Shown here in pieces: positions 6,943 through 15,550 of a DNA stretch of 29,690 nt; position 1 is the first letter of the stretch; the number at the start of each line of letters is the position of its first letter. The DNA is from an uncultured Fidelibacterota bacterium (GTDB lineage Bacteria; Marinisomatota; Marinisomatia; Marinisomatales; UBA1611): NCBI GenBank assembly GCA_913041325.1, contig CAJWHU010000006.1, positions 1 to 29,690 of the forward strand, in the 5' to 3' direction. Both the position numbers and the translations under genes were made by a program. The notes beneath the pieces were generated by a model that saw only the letters and a list, made by a program, of their open reading frames with translations, searched no databases and was not told the DNA's origin.

Positions 6943-8646
6943 TTACTCTCTTTTCAATGTTTTTATTCTACGACCTATTTCACTCAGTAGCTCATCTTTA
7001 GAGTATGAACCTTTTTGCATGATTGCTTCAACATTTCCCTTCAACTTACTATGCTCCTCTGATGTCAAGTCCTTTGCCGTTATGACAACTACTGGAATAT
7101 CCAACCATTTTTTGTTTGTTCTTAAATTTTCTGCAAACTCAAAACCATCCATCTCTGGCATCATCAAGTCTAATAAAACTAGTGCAGGCTTTGAATTTTC
7201 AACCATTTCTAATCCCTCTTTACCGTCTTTAGCCATTACTACCTTAAAATCATTTGCCTCAAGACTTTTTTTGAGCATTTCTCTTGTTATGTCATCGTCT
7301 TCTACGATAAGAATACTTTGTGATTGAGTTTGGATTTTGTGCTTATCTAAGATTGCTGACAACCGTTCCCAATCAACTGGCTTGGTTAGATAGTCGGTAG
7401 CTCCAAGGCTAAAACCAATGTCTGGCTCATTGAGCATTGATAGCATAATTACTGGTATGTTGCGAGTTTCCTCGTTGTTTTGTAATGCAGTGAGCACTTC
7501 CCATCCATCCATTTCTGGCATCATAACATCTAAAGTTATTAAATCAGGCTGATGCTGAGATGCCATTTCTAACCCTTTTGAACCGGAACTGGCCTGCAAA
7601 ATGTTGTATTTTTCTTTTTTAAGAAATTTTTTCATTAGATCTTGGGCGTCCTGGTCGTCATCTATTACTAAGATTGTAAACGCTTCTTGCTGATTAACTG
7701 TATGAGAATAATCACCTTCCTCCTTTACTTTTTTCGGATCAATAACGGTTTTTGGTATTGAGACTGTAAAGGTGGTACCTTTATCAACGATTGATTTGAG
7801 ATTAATACTGCCCCCCATCATTTCTGAAAACATTTTTGTAATGGTTAGACCTAGACCTGTTCCACCAAACTTTCTTGTTGTTTTTTCATCCGCCTGGGTA
7901 AAAGGCTGAAAGACTTTATCAACCTGCTCCTGAGTCATTCCGATTCCTGAATCTGCGATATTAAAGTCAAGCATCGAGCTGTTTTGAGCATTATCATTTA
8001 CTAGAATATTAATTTCTCCTTCTTTGGTGAATTTTGTTGCGTTGCTAAGAAGATTTAACAATATTTGACGAATCTTTGTTACATCAGCTGAGATACATTT
8101 TGTTTTAGTTTGAATCTTAAGATTTAAAGAGTTATCATTTTTATCTACTAGTGGCTTTATAGTAGAGACCACTTCATTGAGAATTTTTTCAAGTTCAAAC
8201 TCCTCTATAAAGAGTTCCATCTTTCCAGACTCTACCTTTGATAAGTCTAGAATCTCGTTTATCAATCCCAGCAAGTGCTTTCCTGAGCTATTTATTTTCT
8301 CTAAGTCAGGTATAAAGTCCTCATTCTCATCTTCCGCATCCTCGATTAACATTTCACTATAGCCAATAATCGCATTCAAAGGAGTTCTCAGTTCATGGCT
8401 CATGTTAGCTAAAAATGTGCTTTTTGCCTCATTGGCAGCTTCGGCTTCCTTTTGTGAATCCAGTAGGTCCTTATTCTTTTGCTCTAAGGTTAATCTTGCT
8501 TCTTTATCTCTTCTTTGGGCGCTTAATCTCAGCTTCTCATTGAATTCCTTCTGTTTCTTAAATTTTTTTATCCAATAGAAGGTTGTATAAAATGTAATAA
8601 CAAGAAATAGAATAAAGGGTACTAGGAGAACTGAGCTTATGTACAT
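6943..8646 (-). CDS. Hybrid sensor histidine kinase with two receiver domains
   Basis: A 567-residue membrane-linked kinase. One transmembrane helix covers about residues 5-24, followed by a coiled coil (30-75) and no recognisable periplasmic or PAS sensor. The HisKA domain carries H84 in MSHELRTPLNAI. The ATPase domain has N202 (N box), DSGIGM at 232-237 and GGTGLGLT at 261-268. Two receivers follow: the first (324-435) with D373 and K422, the second (445-560) with D493 and K545. With no histidine-phosphotransfer domain here, relay to the neighbouring regulators must use the kinase itself or an HPt elsewhere. Its start codon overlaps the stop of the upstream reductase gene (TAATG), a sign of translational coupling. 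The lack of an obvious sensor domain suggests it senses the membrane or a partner. Confidence 0.93.
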   Translation of the reverse strand: MYISSVLLVPFILFLVITFYTTFYWIKKFKKQKEFNEKLRLSAQRRDKEARLTLEQKNKDLLDSQKEAEAANEAKSTFLANMSHELRTPLNAIIGYSEMLIEDAEDENEDFIPDLEKINSSGKHLLGLINEILDLSKVESGKMELFIEEFELEKILNEVVSTIKPLVDKNDNSLNLKIQTKTKCISADVTKIRQILLNLLSNATKFTKEGEINILVNDNAQNSSMLDFNIADSGIGMTQEQVDKVFQPFTQADEKTTRKFGGTGLGLTITKMFSEMMGGSINLKSIVDKGTTFTVSIPKTVIDPKKVKEEGDYSHTVNQQEAFTILVIDDDQDAQDLMKKFLKKEKYNILQASSGSKGLEMASQHQPDLITLDVMMPEMDGWEVLTALQNNEETRNIPVIMLSMLNEPDIGFSLGATDYLTKPVDWERLSAILDKHKIQTQSQSILIVEDDDITREMLKKSLEANDFKVVMAKDGKEGLEMVENSKPALVLLDLMMPEMDGFEFAENLRTNKKWLDIPVVVITAKDLTSEEHSKLKGNVEAIMQKGSYSKDELLSEIGRRIKTLKRE

Positions 8647-9656
8647 TAAGCTTGCTCATACGATTCTAAGAAGTCACTTGTATCCTTGATGGTTTTCTCT
8701 ATCGGTATTGGATCGTAATTCAGAATTGTTTTTGCAAGATTCGTATTAAAGCTAAAGTCAACTCCAAGCAGAGGCTTTACAGGTTTGATAGTCTTATCAA
8801 AATTCGCCATAAACTTTACTAGAAAAACAGGAGGAGTAAATGTAGGAGCTTTATGTCCAAGCTCATTTAACATTGCACAAAACTCTTTAACCCAATATGT
8901 ATTTTCAGCGAGAATCATTCTTTTTCCAATTGACTCATCATTCTCCATTGCAGCAATGTGCATCCTTGCAACGTCTCGTACGTCAACAACACCAAATTTT
9001 AATGGAGGTGCAACTGGCATTTCTTTGTTGATCATCATCAAAACAAATTCAAGTGAACCTCTTCTTACTGGAGAGCCAATTCCGGGACCCAAAACCAATG
9101 AAGGCAGTATAGTTGTCAACTTCATAGATTCATTTTTGGATACAAAATCCCAAGCAGCCTTCTCTTTTAATGCTTTTCCCTTTGTATAGGCATCTAAATT
9201 GGTGTCCGATAAATTAGTCCAGTTATTTTCATCAATATACCGGACTGTATCCTCTACAGTCGAATCCATCCAGATAGAGGCTACTGAGGAAGTAAGTACA
9301 ATCCTATTTACTCCATTATCTCTGGCAATTTTGAATACCCTCATTGCCCCATCTTCATGTGGACCAGTCAGTTCTTTTTCGCCACCCTCAAAGCTCATGG
9401 GAAACGGTCCCGCAATATGTATAATTGCATCACACCCCTTAATTGCATCTTCCCAACCTTCATCTTTCAATAGATCTGCCTGATGAAATTCTAAATTAAT
9501 TTCTTTGTTTAAGTGGTTCTCCAAATCAGACTTGACTTCAGAAGATCGGCCTATATCCCTGATGGTTGTTCGAACACTATATCCTTTTTCAATAAGCTGG
9601 GCAATGCAATGTTTGCCTATGTAAGAAGTTCCTCCAGTCACTAAAATATTCTTCAT
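8646..9656 (-). CDS. NAD(P)-dependent epimerase/dehydratase, dihydroflavonol-reductase-like (extended SDR)
   Basis: A 336-residue soluble oxidoreductase. The Rossmann nucleotide loop is TGGTSYIG at 7-14, in which the middle Gly of the usual TGxxGxxG is Ser. The R30/R34 region fits NADP preference. Catalytic residues are S123 or S124 (LTSSVAS), Y157 and K161 (YTKGK), all in the expected order. The family includes dihydroflavonol 4-reductase, ketoreductases and methylglyoxal/aldehyde reductases, so the substrate cannot be named. It is first in the signalling operon: a good ribosome site (AAGGA) lies 8 nt before the ATG, and its TAA overlaps the kinase ATG. That link to a phosphorelay is unusual and could mean the enzyme makes or removes a signal, or is simply co-expressed. 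Confidence 0.88.
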   Translation of the reverse strand: MKNILVTGGTSYIGKHCIAQLIEKGYSVRTTIRDIGRSSEVKSDLENHLNKEINLEFHQADLLKDEGWEDAIKGCDAIIHIAGPFPMSFEGGEKELTGPHEDGAMRVFKIARDNGVNRIVLTSSVASIWMDSTVEDTVRYIDENNWTNLSDTNLDAYTKGKALKEKAAWDFVSKNESMKLTTILPSLVLGPGIGSPVRRGSLEFVLMMINKEMPVAPPLKFGVVDVRDVARMHIAAMENDESIGKRMILAENTYWVKEFCAMLNELGHKAPTFTPPVFLVKFMANFDKTIKPVKPLLGVDFSFNTNLAKTILNYDPIPIEKTIKDTSDFLESYEQA

Positions 9657-9686
9657 GATATTTTTCCTTTTTTATAAAGTAACCTA

Positions 9687-9692
9687 ATTATA
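9687..9692 (-). promoter_or_regulatory. -10 box upstream of the reductase-kinase-cyclase operon
   Basis: On the minus strand a perfect TATAAT lies about 31 nt before the reductase ATG, allowing a leader of roughly 24 nt that contains the AAGGA ribosome site. No clear TTGACA-like -35 is found at 16-18 nt, so a regulator or an alternative sigma factor may help. Position is good; the match is partial. Confidence 0.35.
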
Positions 9693-9756
9693 TGATATAA
9701 CTATTAAAAATAATCGACGAAAATGCTACTTAATTTAGAATAATTTTTAAAAGTAT

Positions 9757-9772
9757 TATCCATAAATGGATA
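9757..9772 (-). terminator. Weak hairpin, possible leuS terminator
   Basis: TATCCAT and ATGGATA form a 7-bp inverted repeat around AA (in practice about 6 bp with a 4-nt loop), 55 nt after the leuS stop. On the minus strand it is followed by a run of T and A bases. The stem is short and AT-rich, so termination efficiency is doubtful. Confidence 0.35.
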
Positions 9773-9826
9773 CAGTAACATTAAAAAAAGTAATTCTGAA
9801 ACTAGGTCAGATAAAATTAAAGATAA

Positions 9827-12232
9827 TTAACCTAAGAGGATGTTAATAATTTTATTTGGGATATATATTATTTTACGAATTTCAGCTTGTGCAAGATACT
9901 TTTCGCCAAAAGGTGTTTTTTTCACTAATTCCAAAACGCTACTTTGGTCCATATCTAAAGCTATCTCCACTGTTCCTCTTTTTTTGCCATTAAACTGGAC
10001 AGCAATGATTGTTTTATCCTCTAATATGAGGTTACTATCATAATCTGGCCAATTCAATTTTGTTATTTCGCCATACCCAAGTTTTTCGTTCAGCTCTTCT
10101 GCGATATGAGGAGCAAAAGGGTTTAAAAGAATTAAAAAATTTTGTAATACTTTTTTATCAAGATTTTCTAGATTGGATAGGTGATTAGTGAGTATCATTA
10201 GTTGAGAGACTACAGTATTGAACTTTAGATCATTTAGGTTGTCAGAAACTTTCTTTATCGTCTGATGAAGTATTCTTTTGGTTTCATCATCACAGCAGTC
10301 TTCTAGAATTTTAGTATTTTCATTATGAAAAAGCTTCCAAACCTTTTGTAAAAATCTATAACACCCTTGTAGACCTTTGGTATTCCAAGGTTTAGATTTT
10401 TCTAAGGGTCCCATAAACATTTCATATAGCCGAAAACTATCGGCTCCATATTTTTTCACTACATCGTCAGGGTTTATGACATTTCCTCGAGATTTACTCA
10501 TTTTTTGCCCATCTTCACCCTGTATCATACCCTGATTAAATAATTTTTTGAATGGTTCCCGAGATGTAACCAAACCTAAATCATAAAGCACATGATGCCA
10601 AAATCTTGAATATAATAGGTGTAATACTGCATGCTCAACTCCGCCTATGTAGAGATCCACAGGCATCCAGTATGACTCCTCCTCTTTTCCCCATGGCAGT
10701 TTTTTGTTGTTTGGATCTGTAAAGCGTAAAAAGTACCAGCATGACCCCGCCCACTGTGGCATTGTATTGGTTTCTCTCCTCCCATCTTTTATTTCTACCC
10801 AGTCTGTTATATTAGCTAGTGGAGATTCTCCCGTCAAGGCAGGCTCGTACTTGTCGACTTGCGGCAAGGTCAGTGGCAATTCTGTATCGTCTAATGGTCT
10901 AATTTTCCCGTCATTTGTATGAACCACAGGTATAGGCTCACCCCAATATCTTTGCCTTGAGAAGAGCCAATCTCTAAGTTTATACTGAATCTTGCCCTTC
11001 CCCTTATTATTTTTACTGAGCCATGAGATAGTTGCTTTAATTGCCTCAGGGACAAACATATCATTCAGGTCAAGACCATAATCGTTGGACGAGTTAACCA
11101 TTTTGCCGTTTATATTATCAGTATATGCTTCAGTATTTATATCGCCTCCAGACACAACTTCAACAATCGGGAGTCCATACTTTATTGCAAACTGATAGTC
11201 ACGCTCATCGTGTCCAGGTACGGCCATTATAGCACCAGTGCCATAATTCATCAAGACATAGTCTGCTACCCATACAGGAATTTTTTCATTATTAACCGGG
11301 TTAATTGCGTAGCTACCAAGAAAAACACCAGTCTTATCCTTGTTTAGATCTCCTCTATCCAAGTCGCTTTTTTTCTGGGACTCCCCAATATACAATTCAA
11401 CCTTCTCAAGATACTCCGGGGTCGCTAGTTCTCTAACAAGTGGATGTTCTGGAGCTAAAACTAAATAAGTAGCACCAAAAAGGGTATCCGGTCTGGTGGT
11501 AAATACTGTAATATTAGAATTAATGTCTTTTATGTGAAATATTACTTCAGAGCCTTCTGACTTACCTATCCAGTTCCTTTGAAGCTCTTTAACATGATCT
11601 GGCCAATCGAGCGAATCCAAACCGTTAAGCAGTGACTCTGCATATTCTGTGATCCTAAACATCCACTGACGCATCGGTTTCCGTACCACTGGATGACCGC
11701 CTATCTCCGATACTCCGTCTACGACCTCTTCGTTAGCTAACACTGCCTTAAGCTCTGGGCACCAGTTGACAGGCACCTCCGCCTCATAGGCTAAACCTTT
11801 TTCATATAATTTTAGGAAGATCCACTGGGTCCATTTATAGTAACCTTCGTCTGTTGTATTTACTTCTCTATCCCAATCATAACTAAACCCGAGCATTTTA
11901 ATTTGCCGTTTAAAATTTGCAATATTTTCCTCAGTTGTTATTTTAGGATGGGTGCCGGTTTTTAGAGCATATTGCTCAGCAGGAAGCCCGAAAGCATCCC
12001 AGCCCATTGGATGTAAAACATTATAGCCTTGCAGTCTTTTATAGCGGCAATAAATATCGGTAGCGGTATACCCTAGTGGATGCCCTACATGGAGTCCTGA
12101 ACCTGACGGATACGGAAACATATCGAGAACATATAGTTTTTCTTTGGTGTGGTCGACATCAGACTTGAAAGTTTTTTCATCGTCCCAATGTCTTTGCCAC
12201 TTAGATTCGATTTTTAAATGATCATATTCCAC
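9827..12232 (-). CDS. leuS: Leucyl-tRNA synthetase
   Basis: An 801-residue class I synthetase that charges tRNA-Leu with leucine in the cytosol. The HIGH motif appears as HVGH at 48-51 within [16 protein letters not shown], and KMSKS is at 577-581. The connective editing domain occupies about 220-410, with the conserved [20 protein letters not shown] stretch and the late aspartate region GHDERD. The anticodon-binding and C-terminal domains follow and are complete. It starts at GTG, which fits the usual N-terminus ([16 protein letters not shown]); the ATG two bases upstream is out of frame. No ribosome site is obvious. It lies 60 nt downstream of an outer-membrane protein gene on the same strand. 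Length and motifs are normal for the bacterial enzyme. Confidence 0.98.
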   Translation of the reverse strand: MEYDHLKIESKWQRHWDDEKTFKSDVDHTKEKLYVLDMFPYPSGSGLHVGHPLGYTATDIYCRYKRLQGYNVLHPMGWDAFGLPAEQYALKTGTHPKITTEENIANFKRQIKMLGFSYDWDREVNTTDEGYYKWTQWIFLKLYEKGLAYEAEVPVNWCPELKAVLANEEVVDGVSEIGGHPVVRKPMRQWMFRITEYAESLLNGLDSLDWPDHVKELQRNWIGKSEGSEVIFHIKDINSNITVFTTRPDTLFGATYLVLAPEHPLVRELATPEYLEKVELYIGESQKKSDLDRGDLNKDKTGVFLGSYAINPVNNEKIPVWVADYVLMNYGTGAIMAVPGHDERDYQFAIKYGLPIVEVVSGGDINTEAYTDNINGKMVNSSNDYGLDLNDMFVPEAIKATISWLSKNNKGKGKIQYKLRDWLFSRQRYWGEPIPVVHTNDGKIRPLDDTELPLTLPQVDKYEPALTGESPLANITDWVEIKDGRRETNTMPQWAGSCWYFLRFTDPNNKKLPWGKEEESYWMPVDLYIGGVEHAVLHLLYSRFWHHVLYDLGLVTSREPFKKLFNQGMIQGEDGQKMSKSRGNVINPDDVVKKYGADSFRLYEMFMGPLEKSKPWNTKGLQGCYRFLQKVWKLFHNENTKILEDCCDDETKRILHQTIKKVSDNLNDLKFNTVVSQLMILTNHLSNLENLDKKVLQNFLILLNPFAPHIAEELNEKLGYGEITKLNWPDYDSNLILEDKTIIAVQFNGKKRGTVEIALDMDQSSVLELVKKTPFGEKYLAQAEIRKIIYIPNKIINILLG

Positions 12233-12292
12233 ATTAAAAAAATGTTATTGACTGTTAGGACAGAGATCTTGTGGTTGCTAAAAATTTGGTGT

Positions 12293-13306
12293 CTAAAACA
12301 TAAGAGATAGGCCCAATGTCAGATTTTCATCTCTGGCTTTATATGGCAGACCTGTGTCTCTATTTATAATTAACTCACTATCGTTATCGTATCTGGAATT
12401 AAATTTGTTTGTGTAATTTAGATTGACCGTGAGGGCTTCATAAAATGTAGAGAGTGAAATTTGGAGCTCATGCTCTAGAAGGTAATCATTAAAATCATCT
12501 ACTCTTGGTTTATAGTAAAACCTGTAATCAAAGACTAAATTGTCTTCAAATAATTTTAGCTTTAGCTTAGGCCTGATGGAGTGTCTAAAAAATTCTTCTG
12601 GCTTCGCTTCGGTAGAATCATCGTAATAAAAAACAGAGGAATCGGTGTATGCATAAAATGTTGTATCATTATTGTTTATATCTGCTCCGTCTGCGTAATA
12701 ATACCACCAATCATAATAGTAGTCCCAATCAGCGTAGTCAGCTGGGTCTAAGGCAGTAGAATCAGTAAAATAATAATCACCAGCTGCTAATGCCGATGTG
12801 GAATCTGTATAGGTGTAATAATTATAATCTTCTTTTTCTGCTAAGAAAGCATAGCTCACAGAGAACATCCTACTTAATCCAACCTTGGCTCCAAGACCGT
12901 AATTTAGCCTGTCTTCGAGTCCAATTGATTTGTCAAAGGATTTTTGTAAGAATAAAAATGGTGAAAATCTTTGGTTTGCCCAGACATCAAATTTAAGTGT
13001 AATGGACTGATCGTCAGTAAAGGGCTGCCCTTCAAGCTGGTCATCACTTCGATTAAAGTCAAATAAAAATTCGGTATCTTTCAGGGTACCGAGATCCCCT
13101 ACCAGAGTAAAGTTTAGACCATAGTAGAGGGATAAAAAGTCAGTGTTGCCTTTGTCTTGAGAGTAGCTTATGTCTACACTTGTGTACATCTCGCTAGGAC
13201 TAGAAGCTGTATCATCCACTGTGACAGTATCGGTGTTTTGGGATTGTACCACAGATGAGAGCAGAAATAGCATAAAATAAAAAGTTTTATTCTTTAATGT
13301 AGGCAT
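12293..13306 (-). CDS. DUF481-like outer-membrane beta-barrel protein with a Tyr/Asp-rich insert
   Basis: A 337-residue exported protein. The signal peptide covers residues 1-22 (hydrophobic 9-20, then SVVQSQ). The rest alternates polar and hydrophobic residues as in amphipathic beta strands and ends in phenylalanine, the usual C-terminal signal for outer-membrane insertion. The SYSQDKGNTDFLSLYYGL stretch (48-65), the RLNYGLGAKVGL strand and the closing YTNKFNSRYDNDS region follow the DUF481 (YdiY) layout. Residues 160-235 are an unusual insert very rich in Tyr, Asp, Trp, Ser and Thr with repeated TDST units, probably a surface loop. A good ribosome site (AGGA) precedes the ATG. DUF481 members have been linked to salt or acid stress, but their function is unknown. 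Family call is from pattern recall, not a search. Confidence 0.75.
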   Translation of the reverse strand: MPTLKNKTFYFMLFLLSSVVQSQNTDTVTVDDTASSPSEMYTSVDISYSQDKGNTDFLSLYYGLNFTLVGDLGTLKDTEFLFDFNRSDDQLEGQPFTDDQSITLKFDVWANQRFSPFLFLQKSFDKSIGLEDRLNYGLGAKVGLSRMFSVSYAFLAEKEDYNYYTYTDSTSALAAGDYYFTDSTALDPADYADWDYYYDWWYYYADGADINNNDTTFYAYTDSSVFYYDDSTEAKPEEFFRHSIRPKLKLKLFEDNLVFDYRFYYKPRVDDFNDYLLEHELQISLSTFYEALTVNLNYTNKFNSRYDNDSELIINRDTGLPYKARDENLTLGLSLMF

Positions 13307-13353
13307 AAGATTTCCTAATTATTATCCATAAAATTTAGCAGGATTTGGCGAAA

Positions 13354-13383
13354 AAAAAAGGGTACGATGAAGTACCCTTTTTT
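13354..13383 (-). terminator. Rho-independent terminator of the Lys-rich protein gene
   Basis: GGGTAC and GTACCC pair around the loop GATGAA and are flanked by A9 on one side and T6 on the other. The hairpin lies 17 nt after the stop at 13401, and on the minus strand it is followed by a run of T. It separates this gene from the outer-membrane protein gene downstream. Confidence 0.85.
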
Positions 13384-13400
13384 CTTGAAATAAGATAAGG

Positions 13401-13646
13401 TTAGTTTTTGTTACCAAAAACTTTTGAGAAAAAGCCTTTCTTCTTTTTCTTACCTTTTTTGGAAAATTTCTTTCCCTTCTTTTTCTTTTTCTTTACATCT
13501 GCGCTAGCTACTAAGGTGCCTTCACAATCCTGCTCAACTGCGAATTCAATTTGCTTTGATTCAACAGCAGTTTCAGCAGGCAGTACTGCTACAAATGAAA
13601 ACATGAGCAGCGCTGATATGATTGATTTAAATAAGCGAGTCATCAT
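13401..13646 (-). CDS. Small exported lysine-rich protein, unknown function
   Basis: An 81-residue protein. Residues 1-24 are a signal peptide (hydrophobic core IISALLMFSFVAVLPA) with a likely cut after PAET or VLPA. A short acidic stretch with one cysteine (EFAVEQDCEGTL) follows, then residues 52-81 are dominated by lysine (KKKKKKGKK, SKKGKKKKKG) and end FFSKVFGNKN. The start is ATG-ATG; the second ATG (13641-13643) sits 7 nt after AGGAG, the better spacing. Promoter, ribosome site and terminator are all well formed, so this is a real, independently transcribed gene. A polycationic periplasmic or surface peptide could bind nucleic acid, LPS or polyphosphate, but this is a guess. Confidence 0.75.
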   Translation of the reverse strand: MMTRLFKSIISALLMFSFVAVLPAETAVESKQIEFAVEQDCEGTLVASADVKKKKKKGKKFSKKGKKKKKGFFSKVFGNKN

Positions 13647-13710
13647 AACTCTCCTTTTACTTTACTTTTGGTTAACCATGACCATCTTATATTGTAAGAC
13701 GATCTATACT

Positions 13711-13740
13711 AATATATTTTGAACATGCATTAATTGTCAA
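13711..13740 (-). promoter_or_regulatory. Strong sigma70-like promoter for the Lys-rich protein gene
   Basis: On the minus strand a perfect TTGACA (13735-13740) is followed after 18 nt by TATATT (13711-13716). Transcription would begin near 13703, giving a leader of nearly 60 nt with a strong AGGAGAG ribosome site just before the ATG. The rest of the 13647-13886 intergenic region shows no gene; the ABC operon promoter on the other strand is not clear. Confidence 0.6.
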
Positions 13741-13886
13741 GACATATTCAGGCTGTATTGACCATTTTGTGATATTTGACACAAAATTGGTTTCTTGTGG
13801 CTATTATTTTTTTTAATATTTCGCGCAAAATTCGGAACTTTATCATAATTAAAACATATATATCTACTGAAATTAGGAGATTTTAG

Positions 13887-14840
13887 ATGGTTAGGATTGA
13901 TAACCTCTCAAAAAATTACGGGACTGTTCAGGCGGTTGACTCGATTTCTTTTAGTCTTGGTGAGAGCGAGATTGTAGGATTTCTTGGAGCAAATGGTGCT
14001 GGCAAAAGCACCACTCTTAAAATGATCACTGGATACCTCACTCCCTCCGCAGGGAATGTGTATCTCGACGAAATGAACATTATAGACAATTGTCTAGAAA
14101 TTCAAAAGATGATTGGCTATTTACCTGAGTTAAATCCGCTTTATTCAGAGATGAAAGTGCACGAGTATTTAAAGTTTCACGCATCAATTCGTGGAATAGA
14201 TGGTGATGGCTTCACAGAATCTCTGAAAAAAGTTGTGGCTGATTGCGGCCTTCAAGGTGTAGTCCATAGAACGATCGGGAACTGTTCGAAAGGTTACAAA
14301 CAGAGGATAGGGCTTGCAGCAGCTATGATACATGATCCTAAAATTTTAATTTTAGATGAACCTGTAACTGGGCTAGATCCCAACCAGATTGTAGAAATCC
14401 GTGGATTGATCAAGAAATTAGGCAAGGAGAAACTTGTTCTAATGTCATCACACATTCTGCAAGAGATACAGGCAACAGTCGACAGAATTATTATCATTGA
14501 CAAAGGTAAAATTGTTGCCGATGGAACTAGTGATGAATTAATTGCGGGTTCTCAAGGGCTTACAAACCTGCACCTTGAAGTGCAAAATGCAGATGAAAAC
14601 GACCTTCAAGATATTAGAGCCAAGGTTCCCTCTATCAGTCTCAAGTCTGTTCATAAGGAGACCGATTCGATAAAAGCGGTGCTAGAGTATAAATCAACAA
14701 CAGATCCTAGAAAGGATATATTTAATTATGCTGTTGAGAAGTCATGGACCATATTAGAAATGAGCAAGACGGAAAAAAACCTTGAGGACATTTTCAGGAA
14801 CCTAACTAGTCCTAAAAATGAAGGGGGCGAAAGTGAATAA
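13887..14840 (+). CDS. gldA: GldA-like ABC transporter ATP-binding protein
   Basis: A 317-residue cytosolic ATPase of an ABC-2 type exporter. Walker A is GANGAGKST at 34-42, the ABC signature is CSKGYKQR at 133-140, Walker B with the catalytic glutamate is ILILDEP at 153-159, and the switch histidine is H189 (SSHIL). Residues 220-317 form the extra C-terminal domain seen in GldA/NatA-type proteins. A clear ribosome site (AGGAG, 7 nt spacing) precedes the ATG. It is followed by a GldF-like permease, a GldG-like protein and a DUF4340 protein, which identifies the set. In Flavobacterium, GldA/F/G support gliding, but homologues are widespread in non-gliding bacteria and their substrate there is unknown. 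The symbol denotes family membership only. Confidence 0.9.
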   Translation: MVRIDNLSKNYGTVQAVDSISFSLGESEIVGFLGANGAGKSTTLKMITGYLTPSAGNVYLDEMNIIDNCLEIQKMIGYLPELNPLYSEMKVHEYLKFHASIRGIDGDGFTESLKKVVADCGLQGVVHRTIGNCSKGYKQRIGLAAAMIHDPKILILDEPVTGLDPNQIVEIRGLIKKLGKEKLVLMSSHILQEIQATVDRIIIIDKGKIVADGTSDELIAGSQGLTNLHLEVQNADENDLQDIRAKVPSISLKSVHKETDSIKAVLEYKSTTDPRKDIFNYAVEKSWTILEMSKTEKNLEDIFRNLTSPKNEGGESE

Positions 14841-15546
14841 CGTATTAACCATTTTTAAGAAAGAATTGCATTCATTTTTTACTAGTCCAATGGCATACGT
14901 CTTTTTGGTTGTATTTGCTCTTGTTAACGGATATTTTTTTAACATACAATTTTTCCTCATAAACGAGTCAGATATGCGAGTATTATTCGGTATTGTTCCT
15001 CTTGTTTATCTCTTTTTCATTCCAGCAGTGTCCATGGGGCTCATATCAAGGGAAAAAAGCCTTGGGACTATAGAAATTATATCCACGATGCCCATTCTTG
15101 AGAGGGAGATTGTTATAGGTAAGTATCTTGCTGGCCTAGCACTAATCATTTTAGGTCTTGTAACCACTCTAATACATTACGTTACACTTATTTCCGTTGG
15201 TTCATCCATCGATCATGGTGCAGTCTTTGCAGGCTACCTGGGACTTGCGCTGTTGGGTGGTGTCTACACGGCCGTTAGTTTATTCGCAAGTAGTGTCACC
15301 GATAATCAGGTGATCGCATTCATTGTTGGAATAGCAATTGTTCTCGTATTCTTTATGCTCGATAAACTACTCTTTTTCGTTCCCCCATCCTTGAGTGGTA
15401 TTATCCAATACCTAGGAACAGACTTTCACCTGTCAAACATGTCAAGGGGCGTAATTGACACCAGAAACCTTGTTTATTTTGGCTCTGTAATCGGATTCTT
15501 TCTGGCCTTAACAGTTCGCATTCTAGAATCAAGAAAATGGAATTAA
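14833..15546 (+). CDS. gldF: GldF-like ABC-2 permease
   Basis: A membrane permease of about 237 residues with six hydrophobic segments. The N-terminal motif TIFKKELHSFFTSPMAYVF is typical of GldF, and ISREKSLGTIEIISTMPI between TM2 and TM3 is the usual coupling region. I chose GTG at 14833 because GGGGG lies 5 nt upstream and the start then overlaps the end of gldA by 8 nt. An in-frame ATG at 14818 lacks a ribosome site and would add five residues. It pairs with the preceding ATPase; the auxiliary GldG-like gene starts 4 nt after it. Transport substrate is unknown. Confidence 0.88.
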   Translation: MNNVLTIFKKELHSFFTSPMAYVFLVVFALVNGYFFNIQFFLINESDMRVLFGIVPLVYLFFIPAVSMGLISREKSLGTIEIISTMPILEREIVIGKYLAGLALIILGLVTTLIHYVTLISVGSSIDHGAVFAGYLGLALLGGVYTAVSLFASSVTDNQVIAFIVGIAIVLVFFMLDKLLFFVPPSLSGIIQYLGTDFHLSNMSRGVIDTRNLVYFGSVIGFFLALTVRILESRKWN

Positions 15547-15550
15547 TATA

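Noticed and set aside
6932..7327. Plus-strand open frame of 131 codons
   Set aside because: It is antisense to the second receiver domain of the hybrid kinase; Ser/Leu-rich translation typical of a shadow frame.
8785..9189. Plus-strand open frame of 134 codons
   Set aside because: It is antisense to the reductase gene, whose motifs are intact, and its own translation has no recognisable domain.
13408..13722. Plus-strand open frame of 104 codons rich in Phe
   Set aside because: It is the mirror image of the Lys-rich gene (AAA/AAG read as TTT/CTT); the minus strand has signal peptide, ribosome site, promoter and terminator.
13776..13807. TTGACA and TATTAT as promoter of the Gld operon
   Set aside because: The spacer is 20 nt, outside the range usual for sigma70; no better candidate was found, so the promoter is left unassigned.
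13647..13886. Possible small RNA in the 240-nt intergenic region
   Set aside because: Only the minus-strand promoter of the Lys-rich gene is visible; no stable stem or separate terminator.
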